DNA of 64,000 nucleotides from Mycolicibacterium sp. HK-90 (GTDB taxonomy: Bacteria; Actinomycetota; Actinomycetes; Mycobacteriales; Mycobacteriaceae), in NCBI RefSeq assembly GCF_030486405.1, contig NZ_CP129613.1, positions 5,456,001 to 5,520,000 of the forward strand. Direction: 5' to 3'. The translations under genes were made by a program, and so were the position numbers. Positions within the stretch are counted from its first letter, which is position 1; every line of letters starts with the position of its first letter. Under the pieces are notes generated by a model, which saw only the letters and a program-made list of their open reading frames with translations, searched no databases and was not told the DNA's origin. This document shows positions 15,768 to 25,533 of the stretch, one piece after another.

Positions 15768-18082
15768 CCGAACAGCCCGGGCAGCACGCCCTCCGACGTG
15801 CTCCGTAGCTCCGCGAGGGTGATGCTGAACTGTCCCTGGACCTCGATGACGGGCTCTCCCCCTTCGGGCCCCTCGTCCACCACGCCGACTCTGGTGACCG
15901 GCAGGTCCCTGGCCTCACACATCGACCGGAAGCGGCTCTCCTCGGTACGGGGCACCGCGACCAGGACCCGGCCCGCGGACTCGGAGAACAGGAAGACAAA
16001 TGGATCGACGTTCTCCGGAAGGATGACGCGGCAACCGGTTTCACCGGCCAGCGCGGCCTCCACCACAGCCTGGATCAGCCCGCCCTCGGACAGGTCGTGG
16101 GCAGCCGAGATCAGCCCGTCGCGCGATGCCGAGGTCAGCACCTCCGACAACAGCTTCTCGCGGGCCAGGTCGACCTTCGGCGGCACGCCGCCCAGGTGGT
16201 CCGCGGTGACCTGGGCCCAGACCGACCCGTCGAACTCGTCGTGGGTGTCACCGAGCAGCAGCAGCGTCTCACCCGGCTCGGCGCCGAAACCGGTGGGGAT
16301 CCGTCGTTTCACATCGTCGATCACGCCGAGCACCCCGACCACCGGGGTCGGCAGGATCGCGGTGGAGCCGGTCTGGTTGTAGAAGCTGACGTTGCCGCCG
16401 GTGACCGGAATGCCAAGGGCGGCACAGCCGTCGGCCAGACCACGGACGGCCTGGCTGAATTGCCACATCACGCCCGGGTCCTCGGGGGAGCCGAAGTTGA
16501 GGCAGTTGGTGACGGCGACCGGGGTGGCCCCGGTGACCGCGACGTTGCGGTAGGCCTCGGCCAGCGCCAGTTGCGCCCCGGTGTACGGGTCGAGCTGCGT
16601 GTAGCGGCCCGACGCGTCGGTGGAGACTGCGATGCCGCGGCCGGTGGTCTCGTCGATGCGCAGCACGCCGCCGTCGGCATGCTCGGCCAGCACGGTGTTG
16701 CCGCGCACGTAGCGGTCGTACTGCTCGGTGATGAACGCCCGGCTGCACAGGTGCGGGCTGCCGATCATGGCCAGCAGGGTGGCCTTGAGCTCGTCGCCGG
16801 TCTTGGGCCGGGGCAGCTTGGCCGAGGTGTCGGCGACCAGGGCGTCCTGGCTCTCGGGACGGGCCACCGGCCGCTGGTAGACCGGGCCCTCGTGGGCGAC
16901 GGTGCGCGGCGGCACGTCGACCACTGTTTCGCCGTGCCAGGTGATCTGCAGCCGGTCCCCGTCGGTGACCTCACCGATCACGGTGGCCAGCACGTCCCAC
17001 TTGCGGCAGACGGCCATGAACGCCTCGACGTTCTCCGGGGTGACCACGGCGCACATGCGCTCCTGGGACTCGCTGGAGAGCACCTCGGCCGGGGTCATGT
17101 CCTTGGCGCGCAGCGGCACCCGGTCCAGTTCGATGTGCATACCGCCGTCGCCGGCGGAGGCGAGTTCGGATGTGGCACAGGACAATCCGGCGCCACCGAG
17201 GTCCTGAATGCCGACCACCAGGCCGGCCGCGTACAGCTCGAGGCAGCACTCGATCAGCACCTTCTCGGTGAACGGGTCGCCCACCTGGACACTCGGCAGC
17301 TTCTTGCGGCCCGCCCCGCTCTCGTCACCGGAGAAGGTGTCCGAGGCCAGCACCGACACGCCGCCGATGCCGTCGAGGCCGGTGCGTGCGCCGAACAGGA
17401 TGATCTTGTTGCCGGTGCCCGACGCGAACGCCAGGTGCAGGTCTTCCTTGCGCAGGGCACCCACGCACAGCGCGTTCACCAACGGGTTGCCCGCGTAGGA
17501 CGGGTCGAAGATCGTCTCACCGCCGATGTTCGGCAGGCCCAGCGAGTTGCCGTAGCCGCCGACGCCGCGCACCACGCCGTCGAGGACGCGGCGGGTGTCG
17601 GGGGCATCGGCCGCACCGAAGCGCAGCTGATCCATCACGGCCACCGGGCGGGCACCCATCGCCATGATGTCGCGGACGATGCCGCCGACGCCGGTCGCCG
17701 CACCCTGGTAGGGCTCGACGTAGGACGGGTGGTTGTGAGACTCGACCTTGAAGGTGACGGCCCAACCGTCGCCGATGTCGACGACGCCGGCGTTCTCACC
17801 GATGCCGGCCAGCATCCCGGCGCGCATCTCCTCGGTGGTGGTCTCACCGAAGTAGCGCAGGTGCACCTTCGAGGACTTGTAGGAGCAGTGTTCGCTCCAC
17901 ATCACCGAGTACATGGCCAGCTCGGCATCGGTGGGGCGGCGGCCCAGGATCTCGCGAATCCGCTGGTACTCGTCGTCCTTGAGACCGAGTTCGCGGTATG
18001 GCTGGGGCTGATCAGGGGTGGCGGCTGCCCGCTCCACAGTGTCCTGGGTCGATGTACGGCCGTGGGTGAGCTCAGACGTCAC
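15764..18082 (-). CDS. purL: Phosphoribosylformylglycinamidine synthase subunit PurL
   Basis: This is the 772-residue ATPase/synthase subunit of the three-part FGAM synthase, working with PurS and PurQ (encoded at 23.9-24.8 kb). Motifs include [16 protein letters not shown] near the N-terminus, [44 protein letters not shown] and a second half with [11 protein letters not shown] and [12 protein letters not shown]. The length fits the small PurL type. The GTG start at 18082 is fixed by TAAACT 6 nt upstream (leaderless). It is followed with overlap by the membrane hydrolase gene. Confidence 0.96.
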   Translation of the reverse strand: MTSELTHGRTSTQDTVERAAATPDQPQPYRELGLKDDEYQRIREILGRRPTDAELAMYSVMWSEHCSYKSSKVHLRYFGETTTEEMRAGMLAGIGENAGVVDIGDGWAVTFKVESHNHPSYVEPYQGAATGVGGIVRDIMAMGARPVAVMDQLRFGAADAPDTRRVLDGVVRGVGGYGNSLGLPNIGGETIFDPSYAGNPLVNALCVGALRKEDLHLAFASGTGNKIILFGARTGLDGIGGVSVLASDTFSGDESGAGRKKLPSVQVGDPFTEKVLIECCLELYAAGLVVGIQDLGGAGLSCATSELASAGDGGMHIELDRVPLRAKDMTPAEVLSSESQERMCAVVTPENVEAFMAVCRKWDVLATVIGEVTDGDRLQITWHGETVVDVPPRTVAHEGPVYQRPVARPESQDALVADTSAKLPRPKTGDELKATLLAMIGSPHLCSRAFITEQYDRYVRGNTVLAEHADGGVLRIDETTGRGIAVSTDASGRYTQLDPYTGAQLALAEAYRNVAVTGATPVAVTNCLNFGSPEDPGVMWQFSQAVRGLADGCAALGIPVTGGNVSFYNQTGSTAILPTPVVGVLGVIDDVKRRIPTGFGAEPGETLLLLGDTHDEFDGSVWAQVTADHLGGVPPKVDLAREKLLSEVLTSASRDGLISAAHDLSEGGLIQAVVEAALAGETGCRVILPENVDPFVFLFSESAGRVLVAVPRTEESRFRSMCEARDLPVTRVGVVDEGPEGGEPVIEVQGQFSITLAELRSTSEGVLPGLFG

Positions 18083-18088
18083 GTGACC

Positions 18089-18094
18089 AGTTTA
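18089..18094 (-). promoter_or_regulatory. -10 hexamer TAAACT, leaderless purL
   Basis: Reading the minus strand, TAAACT is followed by GGTCAC and then GTG 18082. The 6-nt gap puts the transcript start on the start codon. Confidence 0.65.
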
Positions 18095-18201
18095 GTTGTT
18101 GCTCGCGCATGGTCGCGGGCAGCCGGAGATGCGCGCGGTTCTGCCGCGCCCGGCGGCGGCGCCGCAGGTTTTTCAGACGGTCTCACGGGTAACACCGCCA
18201 C

Positions 18202-20016
18202 ATGAGTCAAACAGTCGCCGAGTTCGTCCTCGACCGCCTTCGCCAATGGGACGTTCCCCAGGTTTTCGGTTATCCGGGTGACGGCATCAACGGCCTGGTG
18301 GCCGCGTTCGGCAAGGACCAATCGGCCGGGCCGCAGTTCATCCAGACCCGCCACGAGGAGATGGCCGCGCTGGCCGCGACGGGATACGCCAAGTTCTCCG
18401 GTCACGTCGGGGTGTGCATGGCCACCTCGGGGCCCGGGGCGATCCACCTGCTCAACGGGCTCTACGACGCCAAGCTGGATCACACCCCGGTGGTCGCGAT
18501 CCTCGGGCAGACCGCGCGCAGCGCCATGGGCGGCAGCTATCAGCAGGAAGTGGACCTGCAGGCGCTGTTCTCCGATGTGGCGAGCGATTTTCTGGTCGAG
18601 GTCAACGTGGCGAGCCAACTACCCAATGCTTTGGACCGCGCGTTCCGCACCGCCCGGGCCCGCCGGGCGCCGACTGCCGTGGTGATCCCGTCGGACCTGC
18701 AGGAGCAGCCGTACGAGCCGCCGGGCCACGCATTCAAGCAGGTGCCGTCCAGTGGCCCCCACGATGCCGAGCCGGTGGCGCGGCCCGATCCGGTGGCGCT
18801 GCAGACCGCGGCCGACATCCTCGACGCCGGCTCGCGGGTCGCGATCCTGATCGGGCAGGGCGCCCGGCGTGCGGCCGACGAAGTCGCGCAGGTGGCCGAG
18901 CTGACCGGGGCGGGAGTGGCCAAGGCACTCCTCGGCAAGGATGTGTTGCCCGACGATCTGCCGTACGTCACCGGCGCGATCGGCCTGCTCGGTACCCGGC
19001 CGAGCTACGAGCTGATGCGGGAGTGCGACACCCTGCTGATCATCGGGTCGAACTTTCCCTACAGCCAATTCCTGCCGGGGTTCGGGCAGGCCCGCGCCGT
19101 CGAGATCGACATCGACGGCGCCAACATCGGCATGCGGTACCCCACCGAGGTCAACATCGTCGCCGACGCGAAAACCGCCCTCGAGGAACTCATTCCGTTG
19201 CTGACCCCCAAGACGGACCGGTCCTGGCGCAGCGCCGTGGAGGCCGGCGTCACGCGATGGTGGGAGACGGTCGAGCGGCAGTCGATGTTGTCGGCGGATC
19301 CGATCAACCCGATGCGCGTGGTGTGGGAGCTGTCGGCCCGCTTGCCCGACTTCGCGATCGTCACCGGCGACTCCGGTTCCTCGACCAACTGGTATGCGCG
19401 CTGCCTGCGTTTTCGAGATACCACCAGCGGATCCCTGTCGGGCACCCTGGCGACCATGGGCTCAGCGGTGCCGTACGCGATCGGCGCCAAGTTCGCCCAG
19501 CCGGATCGCCCGGTGATCGCGCTGGCCGGCGACGGAGCCATGCAGATGAACGGCCTGGCCGAGCTGCTGACCATCCGCCGCTACGCCGGACAGTGGGCCG
19601 ATCCCCGCCTGGTGGTGTGCGTGTTCCACAACAACGACCTGGCCCACGTCACCTGGGAATTGAGGGCCATGGGCGGGGCACCGAAATTCGAGGGTTCGCA
19701 GAGCCTTCCCGACGTGTCCTATGCCGAGCTGGCCAGGACCATGGGTCTGCAGGCGATCAGCGTCGACGACCCCGATCAGGTGGGGCCGGCCTGGGACGCC
19801 GCCCTGAACGCGGACGGCCCGGTGGTACTCGACGTGCGCACCGATCCCGAGGTTCCGCCCATACCTCCGCACGTGACCTACGAACAGGCCAGATCCACCG
19901 TCGAGGCCGTCGCCAAGGGCGATCCGAACGGGTGGCACCTGATCACCGAGATCGCGAAAAACAAAGCGGCAGAAGTGCTTACCCGTTCTGGTTTGCGTAC
20001 CGAACCCCGCGGGTAG
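18202..20016 (+). CDS. ThDP-dependent pyruvate oxidase/dehydrogenase-like enzyme
   Basis: This 604-residue thiamine-diphosphate enzyme has the acetolactate-synthase/pyruvate-oxidase layout. The N-terminal PYR domain has catalytic Glu in QTRHEEMAALAATGYAKF and GYPGDGINGL. A central FAD-type domain has ILIGQGARRAADEV and TGAIGLLGTRPSYELM. The C-terminal PP domain has the ThDP motif GDGAMQMNGLAEL with the closing HNNDL. Related actinobacterial proteins are annotated as pyruvate dehydrogenase (quinone) or thiamine-requiring enzyme. No ALS small subunit is nearby. It is divergent from purL and followed 38 bp later by a small helical protein. Confidence 0.8.
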   Translation: MSQTVAEFVLDRLRQWDVPQVFGYPGDGINGLVAAFGKDQSAGPQFIQTRHEEMAALAATGYAKFSGHVGVCMATSGPGAIHLLNGLYDAKLDHTPVVAILGQTARSAMGGSYQQEVDLQALFSDVASDFLVEVNVASQLPNALDRAFRTARARRAPTAVVIPSDLQEQPYEPPGHAFKQVPSSGPHDAEPVARPDPVALQTAADILDAGSRVAILIGQGARRAADEVAQVAELTGAGVAKALLGKDVLPDDLPYVTGAIGLLGTRPSYELMRECDTLLIIGSNFPYSQFLPGFGQARAVEIDIDGANIGMRYPTEVNIVADAKTALEELIPLLTPKTDRSWRSAVEAGVTRWWETVERQSMLSADPINPMRVVWELSARLPDFAIVTGDSGSSTNWYARCLRFRDTTSGSLSGTLATMGSAVPYAIGAKFAQPDRPVIALAGDGAMQMNGLAELLTIRRYAGQWADPRLVVCVFHNNDLAHVTWELRAMGGAPKFEGSQSLPDVSYAELARTMGLQAISVDDPDQVGPAWDAALNADGPVVLDVRTDPEVPPIPPHVTYEQARSTVEAVAKGDPNGWHLITEIAKNKAAEVLTRSGLRTEPRG

Positions 20017-20054
20017 CCGACGCACGACACCCCGGAAACGAAGGAGAGTGAACC

Positions 20055-20285
20055 ATGACCACGAGCACCGAAACCGGCCACATCACCGGCACGAAGGACA
20101 AGAACTACAACCTGATCTGGTACACCGAGCAGTGCCTGGAGAACGCATTGCGGATGGAGACCTTCATCGCCGACGCCGAACGCGACGGTGACAAAGAAGT
20201 GGCGGAATTGTTCCGCAAGGCCCAGGCCGACAGCCGCAAGGGCGCCGAGATGGCCAAGCACATGCTGGCCAGCCGGATCAGCTAG
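20055..20285 (+). CDS. Small helical protein downstream of the ThDP enzyme
   Basis: This 76-residue soluble protein starts MTTSTETGHITGTKDKNYN after GAAGGAGAG. It is predicted to be two long amphipathic helices (WYTEQCLENALRMETFIADA and DKEVAELFRKAQADSRKGAE). The pattern of spaced Glu and His/Asp loosely recalls half of a ferritin-like bundle, but the full metal-ligand set is absent. Its position suggests a partner of the ThDP enzyme. Its stop overlaps the end of the convergent VOC gene by 4 bases. Confidence 0.65.
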   Translation: MTTSTETGHITGTKDKNYNLIWYTEQCLENALRMETFIADAERDGDKEVAELFRKAQADSRKGAEMAKHMLASRIS

Positions 20286-20635
20286 CCCTCCTCGGACCCG
20301 ATACAGAACGCATTGCCCTCGGGGTCGGCGAGTACCACCCAGCTGAAGTCGTCACCCATGCTGTGCCGTTCGGTCTCCCTGGCCCCGAGGCTCACCAATC
20401 GGGCCACCTCGGCTTCGGCGTCGCCCGCCGCGAGGTCGAGGTGGACGCGGTTCTTGCCCGGGGTCGGAGCCACGACTTTCTGGAATCCCAGCCGCGGCCC
20501 GGCGGGCTGCACCAGCATCACGAATTCGCCTGGCGCCAAGGCGGTCACCTCACCACCGAGGGCCTGCTGCCACCATTGGGCGAGCGCATCGGGATCGGTG
20601 CAGTCGATTGTGATCATCTCCACGGACAGTGTCAT
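20282..20635 (-). CDS. VOC-family (glyoxalase/bleomycin-resistance-like) protein
   Basis: This 117-residue single-repeat VOC protein corresponds to Rv0801. The beta-alpha-beta-beta-beta modules are visible: MTLSVEMITIDCTDPDALAQWW, LGFQKV, KNRVHLDLAAGD and WVVLADPEGNAFCIG, the last being the classic VOC ending. It would act as a homodimer. The start ATG 20635 is supported by TAGGGT (20648-20643) 7 nt upstream. Ligand and reaction cannot be deduced. Confidence 0.8.
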   Translation of the reverse strand: MTLSVEMITIDCTDPDALAQWWQQALGGEVTALAPGEFVMLVQPAGPRLGFQKVVAPTPGKNRVHLDLAAGDAEAEVARLVSLGARETERHSMGDDFSWVVLADPEGNAFCIGSEEG

Positions 20636-20642
20636 GGGGCCG

Positions 20643-20648
20643 ACCCTA
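20643..20648 (-). promoter_or_regulatory. -10 hexamer TAGGGT, leaderless VOC gene
   Basis: TAGGGT on the minus strand lies 7 nt before ATG 20635. Confidence 0.5.
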
Positions 20649-20668
20649 GACCGAGGCGGTGACACCCG

Positions 20669-21952
20669 TCAGCGCGGCGAAAGAAACGCCTGTAATGCCG
20701 CGGAATATGCCGCTACGTCGTCGGCGCCCATGAATTCGCGGGCCGAGTGCATGGCCAACTGGGCGGCGCCCACGTCCACGGTGGGGATGCCGGTACGCGC
20801 CGAGGTCATCGGACCGATGGTCGATCCGCACGGCAGATCCGCTCGGTGTTCGTACCGCTGCAGCGGTACCCCGGCCTGATCACACGCGAGCGCGAAGGCG
20901 GCCGCGGTACGGCCGTCGGTGGCGTACCGCAGGTTGGGCTGCACCTTGAGCACCGGGCCGGCATTGACCTCGATAAGGTGCCCGGGCTCGTGGCGGTCCG
21001 GGTAGTTCGGATGCGTCGCATGCGCCATGTCCCCCGAAGCCACCATCGACCCGGCCGCCCGGCGCAGGAAGTCCTCGCGGCCACCGCCGGCGGCCAGCAC
21101 GATGCGCTCGAGGACCGTCGGCAGCAGGTCGGACTGGGCGCCGTGATCCGACGTCGAGCCGACCTCTTCGTGGTCGAACAGCGCCAGGACCGGCACATGA
21201 GCGCCGGCCGCAGCGGCCAGGAACCCCTCCAGGCCCGCATAGCAGGTGGCCTGGTTGTCCAGCCGGGGCGCGCTGACGAACTCCCCCTCGGCCCCGGTGA
21301 TCGTCGACGGCGTCAGGTCGTGGGTCATCAGATCGAAACCCAGCACGTCGGCCTCGGCGACCCCGGCCCGCGCGGCGACGAACCCGACGAAGGACAGCGG
21401 GCGGTCCCCCAGACCCCACACCGCGTTGACGTGCCGCTGCGGATCGGGGCTGACACCCTTGCGGTCCTCGGAGAGGTGGATCGCGAGCTGCGGCACCCGC
21501 AGGATCGGATCGTCGATCCGCACGAGGCGATGCTCGACGGCGTCACCGCGGCGGACCGAGAGCCGGCCGCTGATCCCGAGGTCTCGATCCAGCCAGGAGT
21601 TCAGCCAGGCGCCACCGTAGGGCTGCAGGGCGACCACCTGCCAGCCCGCGACCACCCGGTCCGGATGCTGCTTGACCCGGAGATTGGGGCTGTCGGTGTG
21701 CCCGCCGACGATCCGGAACGGCGCTTCGGCGGCCGCGGTGTCGGTCTGCCAGGCGACCAGCGAACCCGCCCGGACCGTGAAGAACTTTCCGCCCCGGCCC
21801 GATTCACCGCCCGCGGTGGCCGGCCACCGGTCGGTTTCGGCCAGCTCGGTGAACCCTGCGTCACGCAATCGTTGCGCCGCGGTGGCGCAGACATGGAACG
21901 GCGACGGTGAGGCGTCGATGAATTCGCACAGGTTCTGGGCGCTTGCTGCCAT
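20669..21952 (-). CDS. pepC: M18-family aspartyl aminopeptidase
   Basis: This 427-residue cytosolic metallo-aminopeptidase matches Rv0800. M18 motifs are seen in order: [32 protein letters not shown] (zinc histidine and aspartate), [17 protein letters not shown] (catalytic and bridging glutamates), and near the end [34 protein letters not shown]. The enzyme removes N-terminal acidic residues as a large oligomer. The start ATG 21952 ([11 protein letters not shown]) is normal for the family. It is divergent from the DyP gene. Confidence 0.92.
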   Translation of the reverse strand: MAASAQNLCEFIDASPSPFHVCATAAQRLRDAGFTELAETDRWPATAGGESGRGGKFFTVRAGSLVAWQTDTAAAEAPFRIVGGHTDSPNLRVKQHPDRVVAGWQVVALQPYGGAWLNSWLDRDLGISGRLSVRRGDAVEHRLVRIDDPILRVPQLAIHLSEDRKGVSPDPQRHVNAVWGLGDRPLSFVGFVAARAGVAEADVLGFDLMTHDLTPSTITGAEGEFVSAPRLDNQATCYAGLEGFLAAAAGAHVPVLALFDHEEVGSTSDHGAQSDLLPTVLERIVLAAGGGREDFLRRAAGSMVASGDMAHATHPNYPDRHEPGHLIEVNAGPVLKVQPNLRYATDGRTAAAFALACDQAGVPLQRYEHRADLPCGSTIGPMTSARTGIPTVDVGAAQLAMHSAREFMGADDVAAYSAALQAFLSPR

Positions 21953-21989
21953 ATCTCTATCTTGAACGGGATTTCATCGCCCGCCGCGT

Positions 21990-21995
21990 TAGGGT
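21990..21995 (+). promoter_or_regulatory. -10 hexamer TAGGGT, leaderless DyP gene
   Basis: TAGGGT is followed by 7 bases and GTG 22003. This supports GTG 22003 over the longer frame that begins at 21943. Confidence 0.55.
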
Positions 21996-22002
21996 CCAAT
22001 AT

Positions 22003-23043
22003 GTGCCCGCACCACAGCCCCAACCGGTTCTGGCCCCGTTGACACCCGCTGCCGTGTTCATGGTCGCGACCATCGACGAGGGCGGCGAGGCCACGGTCCA
22101 CGACGCCCTGGCCGATGTCTCAGGTCTGGTGCGTGCCATCGGCTTCCGAGACCCGACCAAGCACCTGTCGGCGATCGTCTCCATCGGCTCCGATGCCTGG
22201 GACCGGTTGTTCTCCGGTCCGCGCCCGGCCGAGCTGCACCCGTTCATCCCGTTGGACGGTCCGCGTCACCGCGCCCCGGCCACCCCGGGCGACCTCTTGT
22301 TCCACCTGCGCGCGGAGTCGATGGATGTGTGCTTCGAGCTGGCCACCAAGTTCGCCGATGCGCTGGCCGGCGCCGTGACCATCGTCGACGAGGTGCACGG
22401 TTTCAAGTTCTTCGACAACCGCGATCTGCTGGGTTTCGTCGACGGCACCGAGAATCCGAACGGTCCGGTCGCGACGAATGCCAGCCAGATCGGCGACGAG
22501 GACCCGGATTTCGCCGGCGGCTGCTACGTGCACGTCCAGAAGTACGTCCACGACATGGGTTCGTGGAACTCGCTGTCCACCGAGGAACAGGAGCGGGTGA
22601 TCGGGCGCACCAAGCTCGACGACATCGAACTCGACGACACGGTCAAGCCGGCCGATTCCCATGTCGCGCTCAACGTGATCGAGGACGACGAGGGCAACGA
22701 GCTGAAGATCATCCGGCACAACATGCCGTTCGGTGAGATCGGCAAGGGCGAGTTCGGTACGTACTACATCGGCTACTCACGCAGCCCGGCCGTGACCGAG
22801 CGCATGCTGACCAACATGTTCATCGGCGATCCGCCCGGCAACACCGACCGCATCCTGGACTTCTCGACCGCCATCACCGGCGGCCTGTTCTTCTCCCCCA
22901 CCATCGATTTTCTGGATGATCCACCGCCGCTACCGTCGTCGGACAACGCGTCGGCACCGGAATCGGCAGAAGACGTTTCACCCACTCAGGGCCGGCGCGA
23001 CGGCTCGCTCGGCATCGGCAGTCTGAAAGGAATCCCGCAATGA
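22003..23043 (+). CDS. dyp: Dye-decolorizing peroxidase (encapsulin cargo)
   Basis: This heme peroxidase of 346 residues matches Rv0799c. It oxidises aromatic substrates with H2O2. The GxxDG motif GFVDGTENP holds the distal aspartate (Asp147). His220 in DSHVALNV is the proximal heme ligand and Arg238 in IIRHNMPFG lies in the distal pocket. The C-terminal extension ends RDGSLGIGSLKGIPQ, the conserved targeting peptide that loads DyP into encapsulin. The stop overlaps the encapsulin start by 4 bases, so cargo and shell are translationally coupled. Confidence 0.95.
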   Translation: MPAPQPQPVLAPLTPAAVFMVATIDEGGEATVHDALADVSGLVRAIGFRDPTKHLSAIVSIGSDAWDRLFSGPRPAELHPFIPLDGPRHRAPATPGDLLFHLRAESMDVCFELATKFADALAGAVTIVDEVHGFKFFDNRDLLGFVDGTENPNGPVATNASQIGDEDPDFAGGCYVHVQKYVHDMGSWNSLSTEEQERVIGRTKLDDIELDDTVKPADSHVALNVIEDDEGNELKIIRHNMPFGEIGKGEFGTYYIGYSRSPAVTERMLTNMFIGDPPGNTDRILDFSTAITGGLFFSPTIDFLDDPPPLPSSDNASAPESAEDVSPTQGRRDGSLGIGSLKGIPQ

Positions 23044-23837
23044 ACAACCTGTACCGCGAGCTTGCCCCGATCACCGAGTCCGCCTGGGCCGAGATCGAAC
23101 TCGAGGCCGGCCGGACCTTCAAGCGGCACATCGCCGGCCGGCGCGTGGTCGATGTCAGTGATCCCGGCGGCCCCGTCACCGCGGCGATCAGCACGGGCCA
23201 TCTGCTCGACGTCTCCTCACCCGGCGACGGCGTGGTCGCCCATCTGCGTGACGCCAAGCCGCTGGTGCGCCTGCGGGTTCCGTTCACCGTCGCGCGCAAG
23301 GACATTGACGACGTCGAACGCGGATCACAGGACTCGGACTGGGATCCCGTCAAGGACGCCGCCAAGAAACTGGCGTTCGTCGAGGACCGGGCCATCTTCG
23401 AGGGCTACCCGGCGGCCTCGATCGAGGGCATCCGGAGCTCCAGCTCGAACCCGGCGCTGGCCCTGCCCGACGATGCCCGCGAGATCCCCGACGTGATCGC
23501 CCAGGCCCTCTCGGAGCTGCGGCTGGCCGGTGTGGACGGGCCGTACTCGGTGCTGCTCTCCGCCGAGACCTACACCAAGGTCAGCGAGACCACCGCGCAC
23601 GGCTACCCGATCCGCGAACACCTGAGCCGGCTGGTCGACGGTGAGATCATCTGGGCGCCCGCGATCGACGGCGCGTTCGTACTGTCCACCCGCGGTGGGG
23701 ATTTCGATCTCCAGCTGGGCACCGACGTGTCGATCGGATACCTGTCCCACGACGCCGAGAGCGTGCAGCTGTACCTGCAGGAGACCCTGACGTTCCTGTG
23801 CTACACCGCCGAGGCGTCCGTCGCCCTCACCGCGTAG
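23040..23837 (+). CDS. Encapsulin shell protein (Cfp29-type)
   Basis: This 265-residue HK97-fold protein self-assembles into a T=1 protein nanocompartment; it matches Rv0798c (Cfp29). Family blocks are MNNLYRELAPITESAWAEIE, AGRRVVDVSDPGGP, VPFTVARKDIDDVERGSQD, EDRAIFEGYPAASIEGI and the C-terminal AESVQLYLQETLTFLCYTAEASV. It encloses the upstream DyP peroxidase and probably serves oxidative defence. ATGA overlap with dyp indicates coupled translation. A long hairpin follows the gene. Confidence 0.95.
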   Translation: MNNLYRELAPITESAWAEIELEAGRTFKRHIAGRRVVDVSDPGGPVTAAISTGHLLDVSSPGDGVVAHLRDAKPLVRLRVPFTVARKDIDDVERGSQDSDWDPVKDAAKKLAFVEDRAIFEGYPAASIEGIRSSSSNPALALPDDAREIPDVIAQALSELRLAGVDGPYSVLLSAETYTKVSETTAHGYPIREHLSRLVDGEIIWAPAIDGAFVLSTRGGDFDLQLGTDVSIGYLSHDAESVQLYLQETLTFLCYTAEASVALTA

Positions 23838-23847
23838 TCCCCTTGCA

Positions 23848-23911
23848 CCGCGAGCGACCGTGTCTGTACGCCAACACGCCGCAAATTGCGTACCGGAGCG
23901 GTCGCTCGCGG
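23848..23911. terminator. 13-bp hairpin with nested 6-bp stem between encapsulin gene and purQ
   Basis: CCGCGAGCGACCG (23848-23860) pairs perfectly with 23899-23911. Inside the 38-nt loop GTACGC (23866-23871) pairs with GCGTAC (23888-23893). The genes are convergent, so it can end transcripts from both sides. There is no U-tract. Confidence 0.65.
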
Positions 23912-23928
23912 GGATGAGTGGGAGCTAG

Positions 23929-24603
23929 CTAAACCGAGAGGACCGCGTCCAGCGCGGAGTAGAACAACCCGAGCCCGTCATCGGACGGACCGGTCAACGC
24001 CTCGGTGGCGTGTTCGGGATGCGGCATCAGGCCGACGACGCGACGGTTTTCCGAGCACACGCCCGCGATGCCGCGCATCGACCCGTTGAGGTTCTCGCGG
24101 TAGCGGAAGACCACGCGGTCCTCGCCCTCGAGTTCGTCGAGCACGGCTTCGGAGGCGACATAGCGGCCCTCGCCCGACTTCAGCGGGATCAGCAGGTCCG
24201 CGCCGGCGTCATAGCGGGTCGTCCAGGCCGTGGTGTTGGAGGCGACCTCCAGCCACACGTCACGGCAGATGAAGTGCAGACCGGCGTTGCGAGTCAAGGC
24301 CCCGGGCAGCAACCCGGCCTCACACAGCACCTGGAAGCCGTTGCAGATGCCGAGCACGGGCATGCCCTTGCCGGCCGCTTCGACAACCGAGCCCATCACG
24401 GGGGCGAACTTCGCGATCGCCCCGCAACGCAGGTAGTCGCCGTAGGAGAAACCGCCGGGGACGACGACGGCGTCCACACCCTTCAGGTCGGCGTCGGCAT
24501 GCCAGAGGCTGACCGCCTCCGCACCGGCCAGACGTACGGCCCGGGCCGCGTCGATGTCGTCGAGCGTGCCGGGGAAGGTGATCACCCCGACCCGGGTGGT
24601 CAC
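23929..24603 (-). CDS. purQ: FGAM synthase glutaminase subunit PurQ
   Basis: This 224-residue class I glutamine amidotransferase supplies ammonia to PurL. It begins with [15 protein letters not shown]. The nucleophile is Cys87 in [11 protein letters not shown], and the His/Glu pair lies in LMPHPEHA near residue 195. [19 protein letters not shown] is typical of PurQ. The GTG start overlaps the purS stop by 4 bases, giving the usual purSQ coupling; purL lies 6 kb away on the same strand. Confidence 0.95.
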   Translation of the reverse strand: MTTRVGVITFPGTLDDIDAARAVRLAGAEAVSLWHADADLKGVDAVVVPGGFSYGDYLRCGAIAKFAPVMGSVVEAAGKGMPVLGICNGFQVLCEAGLLPGALTRNAGLHFICRDVWLEVASNTTAWTTRYDAGADLLIPLKSGEGRYVASEAVLDELEGEDRVVFRYRENLNGSMRGIAGVCSENRRVVGLMPHPEHATEALTGPSDDGLGLFYSALDAVLSV

Positions 24604-24839
24604 GAGTCCTCCCGGCTCACCGAGAAGTCTTCGATCACCGTGTTCGCCAGCAACGATTCCGCGATCTCGGCCAAGGTGTCGTCGGCCACGGAGTCATCGA
24701 CTTCGAGTTCGAAACGCTTACCTTGGCGTACGTCGGAAATACCGCCGTGTCCGAGCCGACCGAGTGCCCCGACAATCGCCTGACCCTGCGGGTCGAGGAT
24801 CTCTGCCTTGGGCATGACGTGCACAACCACCTTTGCCAC
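24600..24839 (-). CDS. purS: FGAM synthase small subunit PurS
   Basis: This 79-residue subunit bridges PurQ and PurL. It reads [20 protein letters not shown], then [20 protein letters not shown], the standard PurS sequence. The start GTG 24839 is fixed by TAGAGT 7 nt upstream, and that -10 box includes the stop codon of the preceding gene. A longer frame to 25118 is an artefact. Confidence 0.95.
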   Translation of the reverse strand: MAKVVVHVMPKAEILDPQGQAIVGALGRLGHGGISDVRQGKRFELEVDDSVADDTLAEIAESLLANTVIEDFSVSREDS

Positions 24840-24846
24840 GGCGCAC

Positions 24847-24852
24847 ACTCTA
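24847..24852 (-). promoter_or_regulatory. -10 hexamer TAGAGT, leaderless purS
   Basis: On the minus strand TAGAGT is 7 nt before GTG 24839. Its first three bases are the TAG stop of the upstream secreted-protein gene. Confidence 0.6.
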
Positions 24853-25533
24853 CCGGCACGACCCGATGTAAGCCGTGCACAGTGGGGCCTCCAGCGCATC
24901 GAGCACCCGCCGGTCCGACGGCGCCGCCCACGCCACCTGTGGCGGCACGGTCGACCACATGGCCAACTCGACGACCGTGCTGTTGCGCGGATCGGCGACC
25001 AGATACTGGTGCAGCACTCTGCCATCGCCGAGGTCGAGCACCGCCGCCAGCCGTCCGGGCCGGTCGGTGGTGATCGTCGGGGGGTTGGGCAGGCAGTCGC
25101 GCAGCGCGCCCACCGCACCCTGCACCACCGCCATGGCGGTCTGACCGCCCTGCCAGGTCTCCCCGCGCCAGTGGATGACCTGCACCCGCAATTGCCAGTG
25201 GCCCGGAGGCTGCCCGACGTCGGCCCGCGCCGCCACGGCGTAGCTGCGCGGGTCGCCCGGAACCGGGGGCACGGCGCACTCGTCCTCGAACCGGAAACGC
25301 GGCGCCACCGCGGTCACGGCCAGACCGGCCAGACCGGGCCAGCGGTACTCACGGGCCAACGGAAGCTGTGCCGGGGCGATCCACGCCGAATCCGGAATAC
25401 GGTCACACAGCGGCGGGCAGTTGGAGCCGGGCTCCGGCCAAGCCGAAGGCGGCGCTGCGGCCAGCCCGCAGAGCACGAGCGACATTGTCGCGATCACCCG
25501 CCAGATCCCCACCGAGCGCCACAATATAGGCAT
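24850..25533 (-). CDS. Predicted secreted protein of unknown function (Rv0787-like position)
   Basis: This 227-residue protein starts MPILWRSVGIWRVIATMSLV, a signal peptide with a probable cleavage near LAAAPPSA-WP (about residue 32). The mature part has cysteine pairs (NCPPLCDR, EDECAVPP, RDCLPN, PLCTAYIGSC) suggesting disulfides, and W-x-L-R-V-Q-V-I-H-W-R-G. I do not recognise a catalytic motif. Its start codon overlaps the start codon of the divergent MBL gene (plus-strand CATG at 25531-25534). If this overlap is wrong, ATG 25485 (MSLVLCG) would still leave a short signal. Confidence 0.65.
   Translation of the reverse strand: MPILWRSVGIWRVIATMSLVLCGLAAAPPSAWPEPGSNCPPLCDRIPDSAWIAPAQLPLAREYRWPGLAGLAVTAVAPRFRFEDECAVPPVPGDPRSYAVAARADVGQPPGHWQLRVQVIHWRGETWQGGQTAMAVVQGAVGALRDCLPNPPTITTDRPGRLAAVLDLGDGRVLHQYLVADPRNSTVVELAMWSTVPPQVAWAAPSDRRVLDALEAPLCTAYIGSCR

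Noticed and set aside
16097..18205. 702-residue plus-strand frame opposite purL
   Set aside because: Antisense to an unambiguous purL; composition is typical of the reverse complement of a GC-rich gene.
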